In this document: positions 1 through 5,498 of the stretch, in pieces
Layout: every line of letters begins with the position of its first letter
Position numbering within the stretch: position 1 is the first letter of the stretch
Assembly (NCBI RefSeq): GCF_910579365.1
Contig: NZ_CAJTUX010000034.1
Span: 1 to 11,759 of the forward strand
Direction: 5' to 3'
Source of the DNA: an uncultured Oscillibacter sp.
Lineage (GTDB): Bacteria; Bacillota; Clostridia; Oscillospirales; Oscillospiraceae
Length of the DNA: 11,759 bases
Position numbers and translations under genes: made by a program
The notes under the pieces: generated by a model
The model's database searches: none
What the model saw: the letters and a program-made list of their open reading frames with translations, nothing else
What the model was told of the DNA's origin: nothing

Positions 1-111
1 GTCCAAATTCGTTGTATTGCTATTTGGCTCCTCATTTATTGACGACACTATCTAGAATATGGGTCTATTTTATCATCTCAGAAAGGCTCTGTATTGGCGG
101 AAATGTTCCAA
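1..111. other. Left edge, no gene recognised
   Basis: AT-richer than the rest of the window and downstream of the small minus-strand gene that follows. I see no coding frame with family similarity, no convincing terminator hairpin and no repeat. Open frames crossing it on the plus strand look like shadows of the minus-strand gene. Confidence 0.4.
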
Positions 112-164
112 CTACAATTCATTCTCCGGCAATCCCCACGGGCCAAAGCCCATCTCTTCCCAGG

Positions 165-506
165 TCACTCCGTATGGGCTCCGCCGGAAGTATACCCAGC
201 AATATAAAAAAATCGGACATCGGAATCAGGGAAGAGTTCATTATAATTCTGGAGTTCTTTTTCCTCACGCTTTTTTCGCAGATTTTCCAAGCGGACTTGT
301 CCTGCCCGTTTCATTTCTGCCAGTTTTTCCTGTGACAAAACGCCGATTTCGGATAAATCCTTCATAGCGCAGGTGTTATCCACATTGAATCGCCGGCGGT
401 ATGCGCGGACGATATGACTTCCCTCATACGTCAGTATCCATTGCCGAGCCTTGCGGAGGCGGGCTTCCCGTCGCTCCGCTTTTGTCTGTTTCTTCTTTTT
501 TGGCAT
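165..506 (-). CDS. Small basic accessory protein of gut Clostridia, C-terminus frameshifted
   Basis: This encodes a 113-residue hypothetical protein starting MPKKKKQTKAERREARLRKA, very rich in Lys/Arg and Glu and predicted to be mostly helical. I chose the ATG at 504-506 over an in-frame start further upstream because AGGAGAA (513-519) lies 6 bases before it. From memory, this protein type (motifs YEGSHIVRAYRRRFNVDNTCAM and FFYIAGYTSGGA) is common in mobile and accessory regions of Clostridia; its function is unknown to me and nothing here shows one. The frame ends at 165-167 straight after YTSGGA. The next frame continues PYGVTWEEMGFGPWGLPENEL to a stop at 112-114, which resembles the expected tail, so about one base seems lost near 176-178. 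It is a mutated gene or a sequencing error. The charged N-terminus would suit nucleic-acid binding, but that is only inference. Confidence 0.75.
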   Translation of the reverse strand: MPKKKKQTKAERREARLRKARQWILTYEGSHIVRAYRRRFNVDNTCAMKDLSEIGVLSQEKLAEMKRAGQVRLENLRKKREEKELQNYNELFPDSDVRFFYIAGYTSGGAHTE

Positions 507-669
507 GGCCGCTTCTCCTGTTCTGTAAAGATATTCTATCACCAAATACCTTTGAACAACATACCACAGGAAGGTAAAGTATGGCTAAAGCTTGGCGGAA
601 CCATGACATACCTGCTTTGAGTACGAATTTATGCCCGCCGCCTATGTGTTCAGGAAAACGCAATCATCC

Positions 670-743
670 ATATCCGCAAACGCACAACATCCCGCCCGCA
701 GGCTGCCCAAAGCAGGCGCCGCAGGCAGGATATTGCGGTATAT
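670..743. repeat. Nested imperfect palindrome (large stem-loop)
   Basis: An outer arm ATATCCGCAA (670-679) pairs with TTGCGGTATAT (733-743) with one bulged base. An inner GC-rich arm (689-702) pairs with 718-731 using some G-U pairs. A small apical stem (GCAG/CTGC) closes the loop. It lies just downstream of the minus-strand SLH gene stop (753). It has no T-tract after the stem on the minus strand, so it is not a textbook intrinsic terminator. It could be a factor-dependent terminator or mRNA-stabilising structure, a REP-like element, or a degenerate MITE. The rest of 507-752 shows no gene. Confidence 0.5.
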
Positions 744-752
744 CATGCAACG

Positions 753-1760
753 TCAATTCACTTGGAAGGTCACGTCAACGCTTCCGCGTCCCAAGGCGGC
801 GGCAAGGCCGGATGGATCGTCAATACTACCCAGACGGGTATAGCTGTACCCGCTGGAAAAGCTCTCATAAAACAGCACCAAACAGTCAGAGCCGTACAGC
901 ATCAAGTCTCCGGCATGGATATTTCCCGGTCTATGAGAATCGGTCGGCAGGGAATCCGGTATATAGCAGTATTTTTCGTTTCCATTCAGTTCCCCCATAC
1001 TGACTGTCATGGGCAGACGGTTCAGCAAGGCCCGCGTGGTGGGATTATCCAACAATGTGGCGGTAAAAACTTGCCCGTCTGCTTCAATTTTCAGCCGCGG
1101 CATAGTGTCCTCCCCAATTTCATTGGATTCCTGGTTTCCCAGGTCCACGGAATCAGGCCCGGTTCTGTATTGATACAACGCGGAGACAACCTCTGCACGG
1201 GCGGCGTGGTCATTGGGTGCAAACCGGCCATCTTCCCGTTCGGCGAGGATATGCTTGCTTTGTGACCAGTCTACCGCTGTCTGAGCGTAAGCGGCAATGG
1301 CACTTTCGTCTGTGTAGCCTTCACTGGAGGCGTCAGGGCTACCAGCCCAGCGCCACAGAATTGTAACCACCTGCTGGCGGGTCACGGGATCATCCACGCC
1401 GAAACGTCCATCAGGGTAGCCGCTGATCAATCCGCGCTCCTCTGCCCAGCTGACGGCGTTCAAATAATAGGCTGTGGCCCGCACATCGGGGAACCGGACT
1501 GCTCCAGAGACAGCAGGACTGCCCGCTGCCCGATAGAAGATTGCCGCAAGCTGGGCGCGGGTCACAGGGTCGTCCACGCCAAAGCGCCTATCGGGATAGC
1601 CGTTGATATATCCCTGTTCTGCCGCCTATCGGATGGCCTCACTGTAGTTGGAGCCGCTGTCTGCATCAAAGAAACCGGCGGATTCTGCCACACGAGAAGG
1701 AACCGTCAGAGAAACCATGAGGCAGAACAGTGCTGCAAGGGCCAAAAACCTGTACTTCAA
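753..1760 (-). pseudogene. SLH-domain / cyclophilin-like secreted protein, interrupted by in-frame amber codon
   Basis: Read through, this is a 335-codon gene starting at TTG (1758-1760), with AGGAGG (1768-1773) 7 bases upstream. Residues 1-25 form a signal peptide (KYRFLALAALFCLMVSLTVP). Three S-layer homology repeats follow, marked by GYPDRRFGVDDPVTRAQ, GYPDGRFGVDDPVTRQQ and a diverged third, REDGRFAPNDHAARAE. The last ~115 residues are a cyclophilin-like domain (motifs DNPTTRALLNRLPMT, SLPTDSHRPGNIHAGDLMLYG). SLH domains usually hold proteins to cell-wall polymers, so the mature protein would be at the surface; the activity of this cyclophilin-like family is unknown to me. Codon 45 is TAG (1626-1628), in AIR*AAEQGYINGYPD, where SLH repeats normally have Trp (TGG), so one G-to-A change explains it. 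Only a signal peptide fragment, or a product restarting at the GTG at 1575-1577, is expected unless the codon is suppressed. The flavodoxin gene ends 12 bases upstream, so the two are probably co-transcribed. Confidence 0.85.
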
Positions 1761-1772
1761 GAGAATTCCTCC

Positions 1773-2312
1773 TCACACACGCCTGCCCATATCATAGGCT
1801 TCCTTCAGCGCGGGATTGCCCTGGATGGTTCCAACAGCATCCGCCCCGCCGCCGAAGATGGTTCCGGCAAGACGGACCTTTTCAAAGCAGGCAATCCAGC
1901 CCTCCAGGCCCTTGATGGCCCCATCCATGGCGCTCTTGTCCTTGTCTGCCGCCGCTGCCAGCAAGTAAATATCCCGGGAGGCGTAATCAGCTGGATACAG
2001 GGGATTGGTCCGGTCCAGCATGGTTTTCATCTGGCCGCACATCTCGTAGTAGTAGATAGGCGTGGCAAAGACTATCACATCAACGGTGAGCATTTTCTGG
2101 GCGATGGTGTCCGCATCGTCACGGATGACGCAGCGCTTGGTTTTCTGGCAGATCAGACATCCCTTGCAGAAGCCGATAGCCTTGTCATAAAGCTGGATTT
2201 TTTCCACCTGATTCCCCGCTTCCAGTACGCCTCTGGCGAACTCCTCTGCCAACGCATCGGAGTTGCTGCCCTTACGGGGACTGGTGGAGATGATTAAAAC
2301 GGATTTGCTCAT
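1773..2312 (-). CDS. Flavodoxin-fold NAD(P)H-dependent oxidoreductase / iron-sulfur flavoprotein-like
   Basis: This 179-residue cytoplasmic protein has a flavodoxin fold. The N-terminal strand KSVLIISTSPRKGSNSDA (3-20) supplies the FMN phosphate-binding loop, ATPIYYYEMCGQMKTMLDR (83-101) the second flavin loop, and GGGADAVGTIQGNP (154-167) the third. Four cysteines at 49, 52, 55 and 61 (C-x2-C-x2-C-x5-C) match the compact motif of iron-sulfur flavoproteins, so a 4Fe-4S cluster beside FMN is plausible; many relatives are simply called NADPH-dependent FMN reductases. Length is typical. I chose ATG 2310-2312; an in-frame GTG three codons upstream is less likely. It lies 12 bases after a hydrolase remnant and 12 bases before the SLH gene, as one operon. 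It is the only intact gene of the three. The substrate cannot be read from sequence. Confidence 0.88.
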   Translation of the reverse strand: MSKSVLIISTSPRKGSNSDALAEEFARGVLEAGNQVEKIQLYDKAIGFCKGCLICQKTKRCVIRDDADTIAQKMLTVDVIVFATPIYYYEMCGQMKTMLDRTNPLYPADYASRDIYLLAAAADKDKSAMDGAIKGLEGWIACFEKVRLAGTIFGGGADAVGTIQGNPALKEAYDMGRRV

Positions 2313-2324
2313 AGTCCACACCTG

Positions 2325-2528
2325 TTATTTCAAATTTGCCTTGAAGAAACCGGCCAGTTTATCAAAGGGAATCCGATCCGTCCGGTCATAAAGGTCGATA
2401 TGCTCCGCATCGGCAACCTCATACAGCTCCTTCGGCTCCAGGGCGGCGGCATAGGCGTTCTCGCTGAAAACTTTGGAGTGCGCCCGATCTCGAGAGGGCC
2501 GGCAAAGAGAACAGAGCGCCCAGGTCAT
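2325..2528 (-). pseudogene. Alpha/beta hydrolase, C-terminal remnant
   Basis: The recognisable part (about 55 residues: RAHSKVFSENAYAAALEPKE, then ADAEHIDLYDRTDRIPFDK) is the C-terminal end of a DLH-like alpha/beta hydrolase. The His in AEHIDLYD sits where the catalytic histidine normally is. The nucleophile serine region and everything upstream are missing. Around 2499-2519 the neighbouring frame reads RSVLFAG, the hydrophobic strand that normally precedes this part (VLFVAG), so a frameshift of about 8 inserted bases separates strand and tail. The ORF's first ~17 residues (from 2528) are therefore not native. It ends 12 bases before the flavodoxin gene and was probably the first gene of that operon. 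A functional enzyme is very unlikely. Confidence 0.7.
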
Positions 2529-2787
2529 CCCCGGACGCTCCCGCTTCGCTTTCCTCCTGCTGGTAAATCCCCCCTCCAGCCTGTGTCATTCTGCCACAAA
2601 TGAGCCGTCAGCCAATGTGTATTTGGATGGTAAAACCACCCTTTATACATTGCATCCCAAAACAAACGCGGGGAAAAGTTGACCCGCGGCGGAGTTGCTT
2701 ATATTTTGGATAAGTAGGTAAAAATGGCCCGGAACACGGACCCGGAACTGATTCCCAACCATATATCCTGCCACTGCCTCCGCCATT
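2529..2787. other. Region without a recognisable gene
   Basis: It lies between the hydrolase remnant and the truncated MITE-like repeat. Short open stretches exist on both strands (for example a minus-strand VVLPSKYTLADGSFVAE ending in TGA near 2590), but none joins a recognisable family and no ribosome site supports a start. It probably consists of further decayed gene debris. Confidence 0.4.
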
Positions 2788-2902
2788 CTATAGTAATCCG
2801 CAAAAATAGTGACAACAAAGGAGGTGGATTCAGGCGGTACAGCACAAGGATGACGACGCAGGCGGGCTGACGCCCGTCAAGGAGGAAGACGCGATGATGT
2901 GC
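2788..2902 (+). mobile_element. MITE-like repeat, copy 1 (right end missing)
   Basis: These 115 bases align without gaps to the first 115 bases of copy 2 (4397-4511), with about 8 mismatches by eye. The element starts CTATAGTAATCC and contains the shared core GGCGGTACAGCACAAGGAT and the small hairpin GCGGGCTGACGCCCG. Similarity stops abruptly at 2902, where sequence of a SLOG-family gene begins, so the right inverted repeat has been lost. It has more changes inside its terminal repeat than copy 2, which suggests it is the older or decayed copy. Confidence 0.8.
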
Positions 2903-3146
2903 AGGGAAGGATAGAGTGAAGTTTTATCTTGGTATTTTTCTCACGTAGGGCAAGCACAATCTCCGAACAGAAAATGTCTGTCCCTTCGGCCATACCGGAT
3001 AAAAACTGCGTGACACCGGCCTCAATCAGAGCGGTTATCTGCTCTGTCAGCACCGTTTTCAGCGCCACGCACCGGCTGTCCGTTTCATTGTACCGCCATG
3101 GCAGCTTGCTCGGACGGTGGCCGGTAAAGGCGCAGACTTTATTCAT
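2877..3146 (-). pseudogene. SLOG/DUF1273-family protein, N-terminal half only
   Basis: The protein starts MNKVCAFTGHRPSKLPW and carries FLSGMAEGTDIFCSEIVLAL, typical of the SLOG (Rossmann-like, DUF1273/YpsA-type) family, thought to bind nucleotide-type ligands; members here are common in Clostridia mobile elements. The first 82 residues are native, ending KLHSILPC. The next 7 (TSSRLPP) are translated from the adjoining MITE-like repeat before a stop at 2877-2879. The family is normally about twice this length, so the C-terminal half is deleted. The start at ATG 3144-3146 overlaps the stop of the upstream gene (ATGATGAATAA), which indicates translational coupling. It is probably non-functional. 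Confidence 0.82.
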
Positions 3147-3417
3147 CATCCCCATTGTAACGCTCCTGGTAGTCTTTGATATACTCGTCCAGGTAGTCAA
3201 GGTATTCGTCCGCTCTGCCCTCAATCTGTTCCAGGATAGCGGTAATCTTACGGCGGCACTCTGCTTCTTCGCTCTCCGTCAGGGTATGGGCCTCGTCAAG
3301 ATGGGTAGCTGAACGAGGGGCAGCAACATCATTGATAATGTCATTAAACAGGTTATCCAGCATGGCCTCCGGCGTGTCAAGCGGTTCCCCTTCTGGCGCA
3401 CCTGGTTCGTCGACCAC
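3139..3417 (-). CDS. Acidic protein of unknown function, C-terminal part, coupled to SLOG gene
   Basis: I do not recognise this family. The C-terminal part is strongly acidic and helical (LTESEEAECRRKITAILEQ, then ADEYLDYLDEYIKDYQERY). The frame is open upstream as far as an in-frame TAA at 3517-3519 (reading GGLQLFEDQAVLAGSGDVR), but contains no ATG; the first ordinary start codon is GTG at 3415-3417, without a clear ribosome site. Its N-terminus was therefore probably cut off when uxaC-derived sequence was joined upstream. Its stop overlaps the SLOG start, the usual sign of a two-gene unit. The alternative frame from ATG 3510-3512 has a GAGAGGAA upstream but loses coding character after ~35 residues. 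Confidence 0.55.
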   Translation of the reverse strand: MVDEPGAPEGEPLDTPEAMLDNLFNDIINDVAAPRSATHLDEAHTLTESEEAECRRKITAILEQIEGRADEYLDYLDEYIKDYQERYNGDDE

Positions 3418-3530
3418 GATCCGGACATCGCCGCTCCCAGCCAGAACTGCTTGATCTTCAAAAAGCTGTAGTCCACCGATTTCAGGGACCGCTCCCGCGC
3501 ACTGATTTCCATGGTTTTAAGATTCCTCTC

Positions 3531-4340
3531 TTACAGGCTGAAATACCGGGCGGCGTTGGCGTAACAGACGCCCTCCACGATCTCCCGCAGGGCGGCCTCG
3601 TCGTTGGGGTACTCGCCGTTCTCCACCCAATTTCCCACGAGGTTGCAGAGAATGCGGCGGAAATAGTCGTGCCGGGCATAGCTGAGGAAGGACCGGGAGT
3701 CCGTCAGCATCCCCACGAAGTTGCCGAGAAGGCCCAGGTTCGCCAGGGACTTCATCTGCTCCTCCATGCCGCTCTTGGTGCCGTTGAGCCACCAGTCGGA
3801 GCCGTGCTGGATCTTGCCGGGAATCTTGTCGGACTGGAAGCAGCCCGGCAGGGCCCCCAATTGGGCGTTGTCCGCCGGATTCAGGGAGTAGATCAGGCCG
3901 CCGCCAAAGCTGTCGCCGCCGCCCACCCGGTCGATGATGTGGAGCTCATACTTCTTGGAGAAGCAGTATTCATAGGAAGCCGCGTCGTAGAGCATGGCGC
4001 TCCAGCCGTTGTCAAAGGCGGAGTGGGACTCCTGGAGGGTAATGGCAGCCTTCTCAAAGCCAAATTTGTCCGCCAACTGCTTGGCAACGCTCTTGTAGCC
4101 TTCCCGGTTGATCTCCCCGGCGGTAATATCCGTGGCCTCGGCCTCGATGCCGAAGATGTCCTTGGCGGCCTTGCACACCTCCCGGCAGACGTCCGCCACG
4201 TTGGGTCCCAGGGCTGGGGTGATGCCGGTGAATCGGAACCAGTCGGCCCCGGCGGGCGGGTCGATGCTGTACTCCGGCGCCCCGGCGGAAACCGCGAGAA
4301 CCAGCAATGCCAGCGCCGTCAGAAGCAGATGCCTTTTCAT
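3531..4340 (-). CDS. In-frame mosaic ORF: signal peptide + KdgK pieces + UxaC C-terminus
   Basis: This is a 269-residue uninterrupted frame from ATG 4338-4340, with AAGGA 7 bases upstream. Residues 1-20 (MKRHLLLTALALLVLAVSAG) look like a signal peptide. Residues ~30-60 (ADWFRFTGITPALGPNVADV) and ~61-152 (DIFGIEAEATDITAGEIN through DRVGGGDSFGGGLIYSL) match two separate parts of 2-keto-3-deoxygluconate kinase, a PfkB-type sugar kinase; about 45 residues normally between them are missing. The GGGDSF motif with the catalytic-type Asp143 is kept. From ~153 on (NPADNAQLGALPGCFQSDKI, then GMLTDSRSFLSY and HDYFRRILCNL) it is the C-terminus of uronate isomerase. Both enzymes belong to hexuronate breakdown and are cytoplasmic, so a signal peptide is out of place. 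Neither enzyme is complete, so catalysis is unlikely. Three joins all preserve frame. It is either a pseudogene made by short-repeat deletions or a retained chimera. Confidence 0.8.
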   Translation of the reverse strand: MKRHLLLTALALLVLAVSAGAPEYSIDPPAGADWFRFTGITPALGPNVADVCREVCKAAKDIFGIEAEATDITAGEINREGYKSVAKQLADKFGFEKAAITLQESHSAFDNGWSAMLYDAASYEYCFSKKYELHIIDRVGGGDSFGGGLIYSLNPADNAQLGALPGCFQSDKIPGKIQHGSDWWLNGTKSGMEEQMKSLANLGLLGNFVGMLTDSRSFLSYARHDYFRRILCNLVGNWVENGEYPNDEAALREIVEGVCYANAARYFSL

Positions 4341-4396
4341 AATGCGTCCTTTTCGCCGCCGCCCCTCTTGACCTTGGGGTGACGGCATTTTATAAT

Positions 4397-4559
4397 CTAT
4401 AGCAATCCTCAAAAATAATGACAGCAAAGGAGGTGAATCCAGGCGGTACAGCACAAGGATGACGACACAGGCGGGCTGACGCCCGTCAAGGAGGAAGACG
4501 CGGTGATGTGCTGCCTGGATCTGCCGAACTGCTGTCAGTATTTCTGAGGATTGCTATAG
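4397..4559 (+). mobile_element. MITE-like repeat, copy 2 (complete, hairpin-forming)
   Basis: A 163-bp element with terminal inverted repeats of about 30 bases: CTATAGCAATCCTCAAAAAT at the left, and at the right end GTATTTCTGAGGATTGCTAT followed by the final AG, nearly complementary. Sub-terminal arms (around 4432-4455 and 4508-4525; CCAGG..CAGCACA against TGTGCTGCCTGG) extend the pairing, and a small GCGGGCTGACGCCCG hairpin lies inside, so nearly the whole element can fold. It has no coding capacity. The tips contain TATA; a TA target duplication of the IS630/Tc1-mariner kind is possible but cannot be separated from the repeat tip. It lies between the divergent mosaic ORF and bacteriohemerythrin genes and may affect their expression. 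Confidence 0.8.
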
Positions 4560-4604
4560 ATATTCCTGATTTTAGAAAACGATTGTCAAAGGAGAAATGA
4601 AGAC

Positions 4605-5003
4605 ATGAGGTATGAGCTGACAAAGGACCTGGAGACTGGCAACGCCATAATCGATCGGGAGCATCAGGAGTTGTTTCAGGCGGTAAACCAACTGCTGGAC
4701 TCCTGCGGAAAAGGACAGGGCCGCGCCGCCATGGAGCCTGCCATTCAATTTCTGATTGGCTATGTGGACCAGCATTTCAGCCATGAGGAACAGCTTCAGC
4801 AGGAAAGCGGCTATCCGGGGATGCCCGCCCACAAGGCATTTCACGCGGGCTATAAAAAGACGCTCCGTGAGATTGCCGCAAAAATCCCGGCGTCGGGACC
4901 TTCGGTAGCGGACCTGGGTGCGCTGAACAAGCATGTGGCGGTGCTGATCAACCATATCCGGGTGGAAGACAAGAAACTGGGCGCCTACTTAAAGCAGAAG
5001 TAA
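4605..5003 (+). CDS. Bacteriohemerythrin (O2-binding diiron protein)
   Basis: A 132-residue single-domain hemerythrin, a soluble four-helix bundle that binds O2 at a non-heme diiron centre. All seven expected ligands are present with family spacing: His20 (DREHQELF), His57 and Glu61 (HFSHEE), His76 and His80 (HKAFH), His117 and Asp122 (HIRVED). Length is typical of stand-alone bacterial hemerythrins. The start is ATG 4605, with AAAGGAG (4588-4594) 10 bases before it; an earlier ATG at 4597 meets a stop at once. It is the only clear plus-strand gene here and sits 45 bases after a MITE-like element. In an anaerobe it probably scavenges, stores or senses oxygen. The stop is only 6 bases from the end of a convergent ORF, and I see no terminator between them. 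Confidence 0.93.
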   Translation: MRYELTKDLETGNAIIDREHQELFQAVNQLLDSCGKGQGRAAMEPAIQFLIGYVDQHFSHEEQLQQESGYPGMPAHKAFHAGYKKTLREIAAKIPASGPSVADLGALNKHVAVLINHIRVEDKKLGAYLKQK

Positions 5004-5009
5004 CGGCCG

Positions 5010-5303
5010 TCATTCCGTCCCTTCCTCAGATTCATGCCGCCGTTTGAGAAACAGGGCCGTACCCATGCCGCCGCCCGCCAGAGCGGTCGCGCCCAGGGGG
5101 GACCAGCAAAAAGCCCAGTTGAACTGGAACACGGAGCCGGAATCAGGGGCAGATTCCTCGGGGATGAGGCTGGCGGCGAGGGCCGCGCTTTCCCATACGC
5201 TCAGGGCCTCCAGCCTGTCCCACAGCCAGGTCTGCTCCCTCTGCGTTCCGGGGCGGCTTCGGGCATAGGTATCCAGGAGGCGGTCGATCTTTTCGCGGTG
5301 CAT
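5010..5303 (-). CDS. Small composite ORF, mobile-element-like helical N-terminus plus C-terminal TM
   Basis: A 97-residue ORF from ATG 5301-5303, with no convincing ribosome site. The frame stays open upstream to a TAG near 5415 (SIKWSGKPTASGDQAAIAGA), so the true start is unclear. The N-terminal part (REKIDRLLDTYARSR, EALSVWESAALAASLIPE) resembles the helical region of antirestriction/YodL-like proteins in Clostridia integrative elements, by recollection only. The C-terminus (PLGATALAGGGMGTALFLKR) looks like a membrane segment followed by positive charges. The central stretch FQFNWAFCWS is unlike either; the neighbouring frame gives PVQLGFLLVP, a better membrane start, and the two frames meet at a run of six C's (5096-5101 region on the plus strand). 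A frameshift or fusion is likely. Function unknown. Confidence 0.4.
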   Translation of the reverse strand: MHREKIDRLLDTYARSRPGTQREQTWLWDRLEALSVWESAALAASLIPEESAPDSGSVFQFNWAFCWSPLGATALAGGGMGTALFLKRRHESEEGTE

Positions 5304-5498
5304 AAGGTCCACACGGGCTTTCTGCGCCCCGGCAATGGCGGCCTGATCCCCTGATGCCGTGGGCTTTCCGCTCCATTTGATGCTGTTCGTCCAGAATATA
5401 AACGGCCTTTCATGCTACCCATTTCACTGATTCCACAGAGAAATTTCCCGTTCTGGGTCAGTTTATGGGTCCGTGCCGCAAACCGGCCGCATCACCCC
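5304..5498. other. Decayed sequence downstream of ATPase 1
   Basis: It holds short minus-strand frames (for example YILDEQHQMERKAHGIRG in one, SIKWSGKPTASGDQ in another) that look like pieces of one or more disrupted genes. No frame is open throughout with a supported start. I see no intrinsic terminator for the ABC transporter operon that ends at 5499. Confidence 0.35.

Noticed and set aside
581..1003. Plus-strand ORF of 140 codons with a GGAAGG upstream of its ATG
   Set aside because: Most of it overlaps the SLH/cyclophilin-like gene on the other strand. The translation is low-complexity and matches no family.
3669..4382. Long plus-strand ORF of 237 codons
   Set aside because: It is an antisense shadow of the KdgK/UxaC mosaic in GC-rich DNA; the minus frame has clear family motifs.
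4341..4454. Upstream extension of the mosaic ORF to 4454
   Set aside because: The extra residues are translated from the MITE-like repeat; ATG 4340 has its own ribosome site and begins a signal peptide.
4397..4559. CRISPR repeat, riboswitch or small RNA gene
   Set aside because: There are only two copies 1.6 kb apart, with terminal inverted repeats at both ends; this fits a transposable element rather than spaced repeats or a cis-regulatory RNA.
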